Shown: positions 34,126 through 42,157 of the stretch, piece by piece
How the letters are laid out: each line of letters begins with the position of its first letter
Numbering within the stretch: the first letter of the stretch is position 1
DNA from: Vagococcus penaei
Lineage (GTDB): Bacteria; Bacillota; Bacilli; Lactobacillales; Vagococcaceae
DNA length: 64,000 nt
Direction of reading: 5' to 3'
Assembly: GCF_001998885.1 (NCBI RefSeq)
Contig: NZ_CP019609.1
Coordinates: forward strand, 1,228,001-1,292,000
Notes under the pieces: model-generated
The model's input: the letters and a program-made list of their open reading frames with translations, nothing else
What the model was told of the DNA's origin: nothing
Database searches by the model: none
Translations under genes and position numbers: made by a program

Positions 34126-34320
34126 TTACCATTTTTCATTACCAACTGGCTCAAACTCAATTAATTTACTTTGAAAAGGTTCACCTTTATAATCCTCAAA
34201 CACTTTTTCGATAGTAAGTTCTTCCACAACTTCAACAGACAAATCAGTAGCAGAAGATTTTACTGAATTTTGAATTTTTATATCTCGATTTGAAATATTA
34301 AATTTTCTATTCTTCATCAT
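34126..34320 (-). CDS. PemI/MazE-type antitoxin-like protein, no toxin beside it
   Basis: A 64-residue protein, MMKNRKFNISNRDIKIQNSV. The C-terminus IEKVFEDYKGEPFQSKLIEF followed by EPVGNEKW is the toxin-binding tail pattern of PemI/MazE antitoxins (acidic, FxDY-G, GxExW). The N-terminal DNA-binding half is short and unusual. GGAGG precedes the ATG. A MazF/PemK toxin should follow but only a terminator does. It may be an orphan antitoxin that neutralises another plasmid's toxin, or the toxin has been lost. Confidence 0.6.
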   Translation of the reverse strand: MMKNRKFNISNRDIKIQNSVKSSATDLSVEVVEELTIEKVFEDYKGEPFQSKLIEFEPVGNEKW

Positions 34321-34453
34321 TTCGCCTCCAAATTCTAACTCAACTAATAAGTGTAATCACTTTATTAAATACTAATTTTAACTTTAAATTTATAAACTCA
34401 AAATTCTATGTTGGGAGTCTTTTTTTCATTATCTCATTTATCTGTATAGATCT

Positions 34454-34951
34454 TCAACTATTTAATTCTCTTAAAAGTTTTTTATAATCATACCTTGATT
34501 CTGAAAGTGGAGTAACTTCCTTTTTCTTTTCATAGAATGTACCCACTCTCTTTTTAGATTGCTCTTCTAAAATTGAATTTTGCTCTCTTTGAGTTACTTT
34601 CTCAGCATATGATTTAGCAAATTTAATCCCACTTAGTTTATTATAAGATTCTTCAAAAATTTCATAACTATCTACTCTTTCATTAATATTTAAACTACGA
34701 GTAGATAACCCTGCAATATGATGCATCGCAATAATATAATTTAATTTATACATGATATCTGTTAACTCTAACTTCAGATTATTTTTTTCTTCTTTATCCT
34801 CAACTTCTAAACTATCCTTTAAGGCTTTTAACATATAATTAGTTGCTGATATGCCCTTAGATTTTGCCTTTAATTTAATTTGTTTCATCAAAATATTAAA
34901 CTCTTCATCTGAATAATCAGTACTAACAAATGCAACTGTTCTTCTTTTCAT
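34454..34951 (-). CDS. Hypothetical protein of the RepA_N operon
   Basis: A 165-residue basic protein, MKRRTVAFVSTDYSDEEFN. The start resembles a ribbon-helix-helix (SDEEFNILMKQIKLKAKSKGISATNYMLKALKDSL). The remainder is helical, with Lys/Glu-rich segments. It begins two bases after the previous gene and is last in the replication operon. A segregation or copy-control role is plausible by position only. Confidence 0.5.
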   Translation of the reverse strand: MKRRTVAFVSTDYSDEEFNILMKQIKLKAKSKGISATNYMLKALKDSLEVEDKEEKNNLKLELTDIMYKLNYIIAMHHIAGLSTRSLNINERVDSYEIFEESYNKLSGIKFAKSYAEKVTQREQNSILEEQSKKRVGTFYEKKKEVTPLSESRYDYKKLLRELNS

Positions 34952-34953
34952 GC

Positions 34954-35202
34954 CTAAAATCCTTTCAGAATTTTATATAGTGATCTGTTAATTTCAATAT
35001 CTTCTAAAATATTTTTTCTTAATTTATAAATTTGTTTTTCAACATCTTCACTAAAATCATTTTGTAGTTCTTTTGACAAACGATTGTCTATCATTTCATC
35101 TATTAACTCAGAAGTACTTTTCTCTTCTTTTTTTGAAATAGCTAATAATCTTGTGTAAGTATCTGCTTTAAGTTTTGAACTAACAAATTTTTCTTTACTC
35201 AC
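34954..35202 (-). CDS. Small ribbon-helix-helix-like protein
   Basis: An 82-residue protein, MSKEKFVSSKLKADTYTRLLA. KFVSSKLKADTYTRLLAISKKEEKSTSELIDEMIDNRLSK matches the strand-helix-helix layout of RHH/CopG-like DNA-binding proteins. It overlaps the gene upstream by eight bases. A copy-number or partition regulator for the RepA_N replicon is likely but unproven. Confidence 0.55.
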   Translation of the reverse strand: MSKEKFVSSKLKADTYTRLLAISKKEEKSTSELIDEMIDNRLSKELQNDFSEDVEKQIYKLRKNILEDIEINRSLYKILKGF

Positions 35203-35518
35203 TTAACAATCCACGCTCCTTTAATTCGATTGCTAAAAGTACAGTATTTTGTTCTAAGAGATCATCTATTGTTTCCTGAAGCCTATCTATTTTTTTTGCC
35301 ATTTTCTGATAATCTTTTTCTATTTCTAATCTTGTATTTTCGTTAAATGGACTTGTCTTCGTTTCAATATCTCTATTTATTATTTCTTCAATGATGTCTT
35401 TTCGATTATAAAAACTATGCTTTCTACCTGAATTCTTAATTCTAACTAATTCATCTACATAATCTAACAACCTATTATCAAATGAACGCAGTCTAAGCTC
35501 ATTATATTTATTCTTCAT
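35195..35518 (-). CDS. Hypothetical coiled-coil protein of the RepA_N operon
   Basis: A 107-residue protein, MKNKYNELRLRSFDNRLLDY. The second half (YQKMAKKIDRLQETIDDLLE) is a heptad coiled coil. Its ATG overlaps the stop of the replication gene in the ATGA fashion, so the two are translationally coupled. A family is not recognised. Confidence 0.5.
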   Translation of the reverse strand: MKNKYNELRLRSFDNRLLDYVDELVRIKNSGRKHSFYNRKDIIEEIINRDIETKTSPFNENTRLEIEKDYQKMAKKIDRLQETIDDLLEQNTVLLAIELKERGLLSE

Positions 35519-36528
35519 TCTTCTAATTCTCCATAAACAGCTTTAAAAAGTGCTTCTCTTGCATTTTTATCCCCGCTCATAATCAATCCCTTATAATATT
35601 CCATAAGCTCTGTATCGAGTTCTAAAAGGTCTTGTCGCTGTTGTTCAATTAAATATGTTACTCCATAACGCTTTTCCATCAATAAAACTGCTTCCCAAAA
35701 ATTCTGCATGGTTTTAAACCAATAACCTTCTAGTTTTTCGATTGGTTTATCCCTAGTTTGATATTCTTTCATTTTAAATAAGAATTTTTTCACTTGATTT
35801 TCTATCTGCTCAGACCATATATCACCGTAAATACGATATTCTACACCAGTATCACTTCTATTTTCTTTGTTTTGGTAATTCTCGACTTTTTTCTTAGATT
35901 GAAATATAATATCTAAAAATTTTTTAGTTATCATTGTGTCGCCAAAGTTTAAAAGTAGTTGTATCGTTTTTTCTGTTAAAAATTGTCTATCATAAAAAGA
36001 TAAAAATGACTCTTGAAATGAATCCTCTAAACCGTTCTGTGTATCTTTAATTGTATCTTTAATTATTTTCTCAGTATCACTATACTCAGTATCATTAGAT
36101 TCCATTTTATGGCTATCTAGAATTCCATTCTGTGGAATTCCATGGAATGGAATTAAAGCATTATCAAGATTTTCAGGTACTTCATTTACCTTTAACAGAT
36201 AAATTCTATTTGGCTCTTTCAAACCCTGTCTTACTTCCTCAATTAAGTTAAACTTTTTTAATTCTTTTTTTATTTTAATTACATAAGTATGACTACGATT
36301 AAAAAGTTTTTTCATTGTTTCAATAGAGAAATAAAAATAGATATTTCCATCTTTATCTACCCATTTATTTTTTAAACTTAATTCAAAACGATCTCTAAAA
36401 ATAGCATAGTATAATTTAGCTTCATTACTCATATCATTGTAAATCGGGTTTTTGAATAAAGCTTTTGGTACTCTATAAAATTTCTCTCCATCCCAAAAAT
36501 CTTCAAGATTATAACGATTAGAAGGCAT
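35515..36528 (-). CDS. repA: RepA_N-family plasmid replication initiator
   Basis: A 337-residue protein from ATG 36528 (MPSNRYNLEDFWDGEKFYRV), with AGGAG eight to nine bases before it. The RepA_N N-terminal domain is clear: FYRVPKALFKNPIYNDMSNEAKLYYAIFRDRFELS..KNKWVDKDGNIYFYFSIETMKKLFNRSHTYVIKIKKELKKF, a winged helix that binds the origin. The variable middle and the C-terminal helical part follow. In this family the origin usually lies inside the rep gene. It heads a four-gene operon. Its presence means that element 1 is, or derives from, a plasmid able to replicate. Confidence 0.82.
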   Translation of the reverse strand: MPSNRYNLEDFWDGEKFYRVPKALFKNPIYNDMSNEAKLYYAIFRDRFELSLKNKWVDKDGNIYFYFSIETMKKLFNRSHTYVIKIKKELKKFNLIEEVRQGLKEPNRIYLLKVNEVPENLDNALIPFHGIPQNGILDSHKMESNDTEYSDTEKIIKDTIKDTQNGLEDSFQESFLSFYDRQFLTEKTIQLLLNFGDTMITKKFLDIIFQSKKKVENYQNKENRSDTGVEYRIYGDIWSEQIENQVKKFLFKMKEYQTRDKPIEKLEGYWFKTMQNFWEAVLLMEKRYGVTYLIEQQRQDLLELDTELMEYYKGLIMSGDKNAREALFKAVYGELEE

Positions 36529-36593
36529 AATGAACACTCCTAATATATGTTATACTATTATTAAGATATGCTTTTATTAGTATATTCTTTAGG

Positions 36594-36638
36594 AGATTTA
36601 GCTTACGTCCGCCAAGATGATTAGCTAAATCTTTTTTT
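36594..36638 (+). promoter_or_regulatory. Terminator-like hairpin in the rep leader, T-run on the opposite strand
   Basis: AGATTTAGCT (36594-36603) pairs exactly with AGCTAAATCT (36623-36632), with TTTTTTT following on the plus strand. The surrounding genes are on the minus strand. It therefore looks like the end of a short plus-strand RNA antisense to the repA leader, or a leader hairpin. No convincing plus-strand promoter was found. Confidence 0.45.
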
Positions 36639-36648
36639 CGTGTTTTTA

Positions 36649-36945
36649 TCATGCTCTTACCTCTTGTTCTAGAATCCAGTTCATTACTGATTCTTTCGAA
36701 TATAATTCCATTCCACTACTTCCAGTATTTAAAACAATAGTTGGTAATCCCTGTTTCTTCAACTTTAAGAAAGTTCCCCAAGAAATTCCTAGAAACTCAC
36801 ATAGTTGTTTTCCTTTTAAAAATGGTTGTTGCTCATTTTGATTTATAATCTTTCCTTCAACTAAATTAAATATTTGTTCAGCATAAACCTGTAACAATAA
36901 GTTTTTATCATCGTTGATAGATATTGTAAATTCATTGTTTTTCAT
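36649..36945 (-). CDS. Excisionase-like DNA-binding protein
   Basis: 98 residues from ATG 36945 (MKNNEFTISINDDKNLLLQV), with AAAGGA upstream. A longer frame has no ribosome binding site. The second half, FLKGKQLCEFLGISWGTFLKLKKQGLPTIV..YSKESVMNWILEQ, is a MerR-like winged helix of the HTH_17/excisionase type. Such proteins direct the integrase toward excision. Upstream lies a 20-bp repeat that may be its site. Confidence 0.7.
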   Translation of the reverse strand: MKNNEFTISINDDKNLLLQVYAEQIFNLVEGKIINQNEQQPFLKGKQLCEFLGISWGTFLKLKKQGLPTIVLNTGSSGMELYSKESVMNWILEQEVRA

Positions 36946-36967
36946 TTCTATTATCCTTTCTAATTCA

Positions 36968-36987
36968 TCAATCAGCCAACTCGCCAA
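36968..36987 (+). repeat. 22-bp repeat family, copy between xis-like and Cro-like genes
   Basis: TCAATCAGCCAACTCGCCAA is shared with 38226-38247 (same direction) and with 24976-24997 (opposite direction). It lies directly before the excisionase-like gene. Confidence 0.7.
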
Positions 36988-36993
36988 AATTTG

Positions 36994-37185
36994 CTAATTT
37001 TCTGTTATTAACCACTCCATTACCTTTTGATACGTTTTAGAATTTATTTTGCCTTCTCCTTTTTCAATTTTTCTCAAAGTTATCGGTGAAAGTTCTAGCA
37101 ATTCACTTACGTGTTCTCTGGTTAAAAAAAGAATAGCTCTCTTTTTTCTAAATTCTACAGATAAATTCTTATCGATAGTAAACAT
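36994..37185 (-). CDS. Cro/C1-type small HTH regulator
   Basis: A 63-residue protein, MFTIDKNLSVEFRKKRAILF. VEFRKKRAILFLTREHVSELLELSPITLRKIEKGEGKINSKTYQKVMEWL is a typical XRE helix-turn-helix. It is divergent from the larger XRE repressor at 37401 across 215 bp, the switch layout of phages and integrative elements. It probably promotes rep/xis expression when the repressor is lifted. Confidence 0.75.
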   Translation of the reverse strand: MFTIDKNLSVEFRKKRAILFLTREHVSELLELSPITLRKIEKGEGKINSKTYQKVMEWLITEN

Positions 37186-37400
37186 ATCTTGCCCCCCCTT
37201 TCTGTCAAATTCAGAATTAACTGAATATAAGTATATTAATTACTGCACTTATATCCAATAAATATAATATATCACATACAATTAAAAATGGCACAATAAT
37301 ATTTAAAATTGCTAACAATATACCAAAAAACATCTATTTTACATACTTTAATTTGTTTTGTAGATGCTTTATAATACTTATTATAGAAGGAGTGAAAGCA

Positions 37401-38222
37401 ATGCCTATTATAGATAATGAAGCTGTAGGCTCGAGAATTCATAATATAAGATTATCTATGGTTTCAAAAACTTCGAAAAGAAAAATGTCTTTAGAAGAGT
37501 TTGGAAAGTTACTAGAACCACCTGCTAGCAAAAGTGTTATACGCGCATGGGAAAAAGGATTTCATCTTCCACAACGGGACAAACTAGAACAATTAGCAAA
37601 TATTGGAAATGTAAGTGTTGATTTTTTACTTTATGGAAAAGTACTTGCTGGTTATGGAGAAAAGATAAGAGAAATCAGAGAAAAAATTACTGAAGATAAT
37701 TTAGAGCTTTTTGGAAAATTATTTACTCCACCAGTATCTTCAAGCGTGGTTGAATCCTGGGAATTAGAAAATAGTTTACCAAACTGGGAACAAATAGAAA
37801 AACTAACAACCTTGAGTGGAAAAAGTTATAAACAAATTATATTTGGCATGGATCCAATGTATAGTGACCGTAGAAATATGAATACATCTATTACTTTTGA
37901 AAAAACAGAAAAACTTTTAGAAGCTTCACTTGAAACGATAGAAGACTTTTTTCAAGCAGATTTTCTATTTTTCTACTTGGATGTATTTAGAAGAACTCAA
38001 GTTAAAGATGAAAAACATTTTAAACCAATATACATTATTTGTGATCATCTAACTTGGCTTACAGGAGACCTACCTAAGCCATCTTATAAATACAATGACT
38101 CTTCTAAATCTATTAAACAATATAACAACATTGAAGAAGAAATCGAATCTAGTATCCAAGAAATCAATAAACAACTTGAAATAATGAAACAAAATCTATT
38201 AGATAAATACAAAGAAAACTAA
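37401..38222 (+). CDS. XRE-family repressor with two HTH domains
   Basis: A 273-residue protein from ATG 37401 (MPIIDNEAVGSRIHNIRLSM), after AAGGAG. Residues 9-70 are one Cro/C1-like domain (RKMSLEEFGKLLEPPASKSVIRAWEKGFHLPQRDKLEQLA). Residues 77-130 are a second, related copy (GEKIREIREKITEDNLELFGKLFTPPVSSSVVESWE). The C-terminus is helical. A TATAAT lies about 30 bp upstream of the start. It precedes the integrase by 48 bp and likely controls the maintenance of element 1. Confidence 0.78.
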   Translation: MPIIDNEAVGSRIHNIRLSMVSKTSKRKMSLEEFGKLLEPPASKSVIRAWEKGFHLPQRDKLEQLANIGNVSVDFLLYGKVLAGYGEKIREIREKITEDNLELFGKLFTPPVSSSVVESWELENSLPNWEQIEKLTTLSGKSYKQIIFGMDPMYSDRRNMNTSITFEKTEKLLEASLETIEDFFQADFLFFYLDVFRRTQVKDEKHFKPIYIICDHLTWLTGDLPKPSYKYNDSSKSIKQYNNIEEEIESSIQEINKQLEIMKQNLLDKYKEN

Positions 38223-38225
38223 TTC

Positions 38226-38247
38226 CTCAATCAGCCAACTCGCCAAG
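38226..38247 (+). repeat. 22-bp repeat family, copy just before the integrase
   Basis: CTCAATCAGCCAACTCGCCA plus two bases stands between the repressor stop and the integrase start. It is the exact reverse complement of 24976-24997 at the other end of element 1. Confidence 0.75.
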
Positions 38248-38270
38248 TTATTAGATTGGAGAGATTAGTT

Positions 38271-39437
38271 ATGTCGATTAATAAATACAAAACAAAAAGC
38301 GGACTGCGCTATGCAGTTCGCTTATACATTCGTAAAGATGAACAAGGAAAACAAGAATATTATGTAAAAAAAGGCTTTAAAACTGAAAAAGAAGCAAAGT
38401 TACATGAAGCAAGAAAAAAACTTGAGATTGCTGATGGAACTTATCAAAAATTATCTGATGATATTTTTAATACGATTTTTATAGATTGGTTACCAACCTA
38501 TAAAAATCGTGTTCAAGAAACTACTTATCAACGTACAGAAGATATTTTTAGATTACATATTCTGCCAGTGTTTGGAGAAAAAAGTATTTCTAAAATTACT
38601 CCTGTACAATGTCAAAATGCTATCAATAAATGGGCAGAAACCTATACAAATATTAAGCAATTAAAATCCTATACTTCTCAAATTTTTGAGCATGCTATTT
38701 TTGCTGAATTCTTACAAAGAAACCCTATGCTAAATGTTAAATTACCTAAAAAAGAAAAGAAAGAATCTGATAATTTCTTTTCACTAGATGAACTTAAATA
38801 TTTTATAGAGATACTTCATAAAGAAGAATCTTTAAAACATATATTAATCTTCCAACTCTTAATTACTACTGGAGTTAGAAAAGGAGAACTTTCTGCACTA
38901 CGTTGGTCAGATATAGATTTTGACGAACATTTACTCTACATTGGTAAAAGCTATGCAACTGTTAGAAATAAAGATAGCTCTTCCAAAAGAAAAACAGTCA
39001 GAGTTCAAAAAGATACTAAAAATATTACATCAAAACGAATTCTTCCTATTGATTCTCAAACAATTGAAATGTTAAAGAAATGGAAGAAAGAACAGGCTTT
39101 AGAACTACTACAATTTGGGATAAATACTAAAAGAAAAGATCAGTTAATTTTCACTTATATAAATGCTGATGGAAAAATAAATCAACCCCTGCACGCTGAC
39201 TATTCAAATAACATCATGCGTAAATTAGAAAAGAAATATCAATTTAAACATGTAACAATTCACGGATTACGACATACACATGCTACTTTACTTTTAGAAG
39301 GTGGGGCTAGCATTAAAGAAACACAAGATAGACTAGGTCATAAAAATGCCGAAACAACGCTAAACACATATTCTCATGTAACTGAGAAAGCACAACGAAA
39401 TGCAGTTGATAAATTCATTTCGTACACTGGATTATAG
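38271..39437 (+). CDS. Tyrosine integrase of element 1
   Basis: A 388-residue integrase from ATG 38271 (MSINKYKTKSGLRYAVRLYI), with GGAGAG before it. The AP2-like arm-binding domain is at residues 1-60, the SAM-like core-binding domain at about 65-165, and the catalytic domain has TGVRKGELSALRWSD, HGLRHTHATLLLEGG, LGHKNAETTLNTYSHV. The gene ends 100 bp from the rpsI stop codon and points at it. The last third is nearly the same as the remnant at 1116-1494, which shows that two related elements used this site. Confidence 0.93.
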   Translation: MSINKYKTKSGLRYAVRLYIRKDEQGKQEYYVKKGFKTEKEAKLHEARKKLEIADGTYQKLSDDIFNTIFIDWLPTYKNRVQETTYQRTEDIFRLHILPVFGEKSISKITPVQCQNAINKWAETYTNIKQLKSYTSQIFEHAIFAEFLQRNPMLNVKLPKKEKKESDNFFSLDELKYFIEILHKEESLKHILIFQLLITTGVRKGELSALRWSDIDFDEHLLYIGKSYATVRNKDSSSKRKTVRVQKDTKNITSKRILPIDSQTIEMLKKWKKEQALELLQFGINTKRKDQLIFTYINADGKINQPLHADYSNNIMRKLEKKYQFKHVTIHGLRHTHATLLLEGGASIKETQDRLGHKNAETTLNTYSHVTEKAQRNAVDKFISYTGL

Positions 39438-39483
39438 CTACAAAATAAGTCCGTCATTACCTTTTTCATTACCTCAACAAAAA

Positions 39484-39515
39484 AAGACACCTTCCAAATA
39501 CTTGGAAAGTGTCTT
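39484..39515. terminator. Terminator shared by rpsI and the integrase
   Basis: AAGACAC-(C)TTCCAA..TTGGAA-GTGTCTT with A7 on the left, so T7 after the hairpin on the minus strand, 20 bp behind the rpsI stop codon. It is the same as the hairpin at 1541-1572. Confidence 0.85.
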
Positions 39516-39536
39516 GAAACGTTGATATAACAACGA

Positions 39537-39586
39537 TTAACGTTTTGAGAACTGACTAGCTTTACGAGCTTTTTTAAGACCTGGTT
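39537..39586 (-). repeat. Attachment site within the 3' end of rpsI (att copy 1)
   Basis: These bases are the end of the rpsI reading frame and recur at 24798-24847 and 1594-1711. Integration here restores the S9 C-terminus, so the gene stays whole. The common core in all three is TTAACGTTTTGARAA, with further identity to about position 39586. Confidence 0.85.
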
Positions 39587-39929
39587 TTTTACGTTCAACC
39601 ATACGAGCGTCACGAGTTAATAAACCAGCGCGTTTTAATACAGGACGGAAGTCTGGGTCTACTTGTAGTAACGCACGAGCGATACCATGACGAGTTGCTC
39701 CAGATTGTCCAGCATATCCACCACCGTTAACGTTAACTAAAACGTCATAAGCACCTTTAGTTTCTGTTGCTACTAATGGTTGCATGATTACTTCGCGTAA
39801 ATCAGCGTGTGGAATGTATTCTTCAATGTCTTTTTTGTTAATGATTACTTTACCTGTACCTGGTACTAAGCGTACGCGTGCTACAGATGTTTTACGACGG
39901 CCTGTGCCTAAATATTGTACTTTAGCCAA
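39537..39929 (-). CDS. rpsI: 30S ribosomal protein S9
   Basis: A 130-residue protein with the S9 signature [21 protein letters not shown] and the basic tail [17 protein letters not shown], which reaches the P-site tRNA. It is 13 bp after rplM, in the usual rplM-rpsI pair. The last codons double as the attachment site of the integrative elements, so the present 3' end may come from element 1. The protein is of normal length and no residue is lost. Confidence 0.98.
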   Translation of the reverse strand: MAKVQYLGTGRRKTSVARVRLVPGTGKVIINKKDIEEYIPHADLREVIMQPLVATETKGAYDVLVNVNGGGYAGQSGATRHGIARALLQVDPDFRPVLKRAGLLTRDARMVERKKPGLKKARKASQFSKR

Positions 39930-39942
39930 TGGGTTTCCCTCC

Positions 39943-40386
39943 TTAAATTAGGTTTGTAATATCCAATACTTCTGGTTGTTGTGCTTGATGATTATGTTCG
40001 CTTCCACCATAAACAAATAATTTAGAGCCTTGTTTACGACCTAAAGTATTTTTTGGTAACATACCTTTGATAGAAGTTTCGATTAAACGACGTGAGTTCT
40101 TTTCACGTAATTCACCAGCAGATACAGATTTCAAACCACCTGGGTGTTGGCTATGACGGTGATACATTTTGTCACTTGCTTTTTGTCCTGTTAATTTTAC
40201 TTGGTCTGCATTAATAACAATCACATAGTCACCAGTGTCTACGTGTGGTGTGAATGTTGGTTTATTTTTTCCTCGTAGGATAGATGCTACGACAGCAGAT
40301 AAACGACCTAAAGAAATGTCCGTTGCATCTACTACATACCATTTACGCTCTACTTCGCCAGCTTTGGCCATATATGTTGTACGCAT
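39943..40386 (-). CDS. rplM: 50S ribosomal protein L13
   Basis: 147 residues from ATG 40386 ([20 protein letters not shown]), the normal L13 start and length. GGAGG lies before it. It contains [35 protein letters not shown] and ends [11 protein letters not shown]13 is an early assembly protein of the large subunit that binds 23S rRNA. It is the first gene of the rplM-rpsI transcript. In the leader (40387-40515) I see no clear promoter. Confidence 0.98.
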   Translation of the reverse strand: MRTTYMAKAGEVERKWYVVDATDISLGRLSAVVASILRGKNKPTFTPHVDTGDYVIVINADQVKLTGQKASDKMYHRHSQHPGGLKSVSAGELREKNSRRLIETSIKGMLPKNTLGRKQGSKLFVYGGSEHNHQAQQPEVLDITNLI

Positions 40387-40515
40387 GGTTTTTTTTCCTC
40401 CAATTTTCTTCTGTTGTTTGACGATACACAATAAGATTCCGGGGCTCATCGTGGGGCAAACAATACCATTTACCATATTATCGGTATTTCATTGATATGT
40501 CAATCTTTTTTGCCC

Positions 40516-41277
40516 TTAAATTTCATTTTTTTCTTCATCATAACGAACCTCTACCAGAAACAACCCCTCCGGATGTGCCGTGGGACCTATTATTTTTTTA
40601 TCCTGGGTTTTTAAGGCTGTTTGAATTGTATCGATTGGTAGTTTTCCTGCACCAATTCTGAGTAGTGTTCCCATCAATAGTCGCACCATTTTATAAAGAA
40701 AGCCATTGCCTCGAAAGACAAAACGCAGCTCAGTTGGGCTTAATTCTTCAATGACTACTTCATGAACGGTCCGTGTTTTGTCTTCAACTGGACTCCCAAC
40801 GGCACAAAAAACCGTAAAGTCATGAGTTCCAACGATATCTTGAGCTGCCTGACGCATTTTATCTAAGTCTAAGGTAAATGTGTAGTGTGCAGAATAAAGT
40901 CTCTTAAACGGGCTCCTATAGACTGAGGTATCTACATAGTAGTGATAGGTTTTCTCCGTAGCGAGGTATCTCGCATGGAAAGTGTCTGAGACAGATTCAA
41001 CTTGGCTCACGCTAATGTCGCTTGGACATTGTGTATCAAGTGCAAATCGCAATTTTTCAGTATCACGTGCTTGAGGTAAATCAAAGTGAATGACCTGACC
41101 TAATGCGTGGACACCTGAGTCCGTACGACCCGATGGATGAATCACAACGGATTGACCACCATTTAGGCGAGTTAGGACCGTCTCAATCGTTTCTTGAATA
41201 CTTCGTGCATTAGTTTGACGTTGAAACCCTGCATAGTTAGTTCCATCGTATTGAATAGTTGCTTTGTATCTTGGCAT
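40516..41277 (-). CDS. truA: tRNA pseudouridine(38-40) synthase
   Basis: 253 residues from ATG 41277 (MPRYKATIQYDGTNYAGFQRQ), after GAGGAG. It converts U38-U40 in the anticodon arm of many tRNAs to pseudouridine. The catalytic aspartate is in SGRTDSGVHALGQVIHF. Further TruA segments are DFTVFCAVGSPVEDKTRTV and GNGFLYKMVRLLMGTLLRIG. It follows the ecf genes behind a terminator, the usual order in Bacilli. Confidence 0.97.
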   Translation of the reverse strand: MPRYKATIQYDGTNYAGFQRQTNARSIQETIETVLTRLNGGQSVVIHPSGRTDSGVHALGQVIHFDLPQARDTEKLRFALDTQCPSDISVSQVESVSDTFHARYLATEKTYHYYVDTSVYRSPFKRLYSAHYTFTLDLDKMRQAAQDIVGTHDFTVFCAVGSPVEDKTRTVHEVVIEELSPTELRFVFRGNGFLYKMVRLLMGTLLRIGAGKLPIDTIQTALKTQDKKIIGPTAHPEGLFLVEVRYDEEKNEI

Positions 41278-41305
41278 GACACTCTTTCTCTCCTCTTCCG
41301 GACAA

Positions 41306-41346
41306 AAACAGTTCCCATTAGCTAATGTGCTATTAGGGAACTGTTT
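41306..41346 (-). terminator. Terminator between ecfT and truA
   Basis: AAACAGTTCCC and its complement GGGAACTGTTT form an 11-bp stem, with TTTTTG on the minus strand. It attenuates ecf transcripts before truA. Confidence 0.8.
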
Positions 41347-41359
41347 GATTATTTTTGTG

Positions 41360-42157
41360 TTATGAACGAATCCAAACAAGTGCAACAGTCAATAAAGCAA
41401 AAATAAAGATGACTAGGGTATCTTGACGACTCCAAGCTAAAACACGGTACTTTGTCCGTACATCGCCACCTTGATAGCCACGAGCTTCCATGGCTGTTGC
41501 CAAATCTTCTGCTCGGTTAAAACTACTCACAAAGAGTGGAATTAGCAGTGGGACAATAGCTTTCATTTTTTGCATTAAATTCCCTTCACCAAAATCGACA
41601 CCACGTGCACGTTGGGCGTTCATGATTTTTTCTGTCTCATCCATTAATGTCGGCACAAAACGTAGTGCAATAGATAGCATCAATGAGACTTCATGTGCCG
41701 GAAACTTTACGGCCTTCAATGGACGCAAGATGTATTCAATCGCGTCAGCTAAGGACAACGGTGGAGTCGTTAGTGTTAGTAATGTTGACATAAAAATAAT
41801 TAAAACAAATCGTAAAAAGATATAGGCTCCATTAGTTAGGCCAAATTGGCTAATCGTAATAAACCCCCAATGGAAGTAAACATCGCCACCTTGAGTAAAG
41901 AGTACTTGAAGGATGACCGTAAATAGGATTAACCAGATTAATGGTTTCACACCATTAATAAAGAATTTCAGACTAATTTTTGATGCATAAATGGCGATTA
42001 GTGTGAAAATAAACATTACACCAAATGATGGAAAATTATTACACAGAAAGATAATCCCAATAAAATAAAAGCTCATCAATAATTTAGCTCGCGGATCGAG
42101 TCGATGAATAAACGACTCACCTGGAATATAACGACCTAAGATTAATTTATTCATCAT
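41360..42157 (-). CDS. ecfT: Energy-coupling factor transporter transmembrane protein EcfT
   Basis: A 265-residue membrane protein with five to six hydrophobic segments (for example LMSFYFIGIIFLCNNFPSF, LIWLILFTVILQVLF and TLVIFIFALLTVALVWI). The two coupling-helix signatures with Ala-Arg-Gly are in NAQRARGVDFGEG and AMEARGYQGG. They connect the ATPases to vitamin-binding S components. Its start overlaps the ecfA2 stop by four bases. Confidence 0.97.
   Translation of the reverse strand: MMNKLILGRYIPGESFIHRLDPRAKLLMSFYFIGIIFLCNNFPSFGVMFIFTLIAIYASKISLKFFINGVKPLIWLILFTVILQVLFTQGGDVYFHWGFITISQFGLTNGAYIFLRFVLIIFMSTLLTLTTPPLSLADAIEYILRPLKAVKFPAHEVSLMLSIALRFVPTLMDETEKIMNAQRARGVDFGEGNLMQKMKAIVPLLIPLFVSSFNRAEDLATAMEARGYQGGDVRTKYRVLAWSRQDTLVIFIFALLTVALVWIRS

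Noticed and set aside
39374-39613. Frame of 79 residues antisense to the integrase end and overlapping rpsI
   Set aside because: It crosses the terminator and the attachment site and has no protein-family likeness.
39943-40476. Longer L13 starting at 40476
   Set aside because: L13 homologues begin at MRTTYMAK. The extra 30 residues are translated leader DNA.
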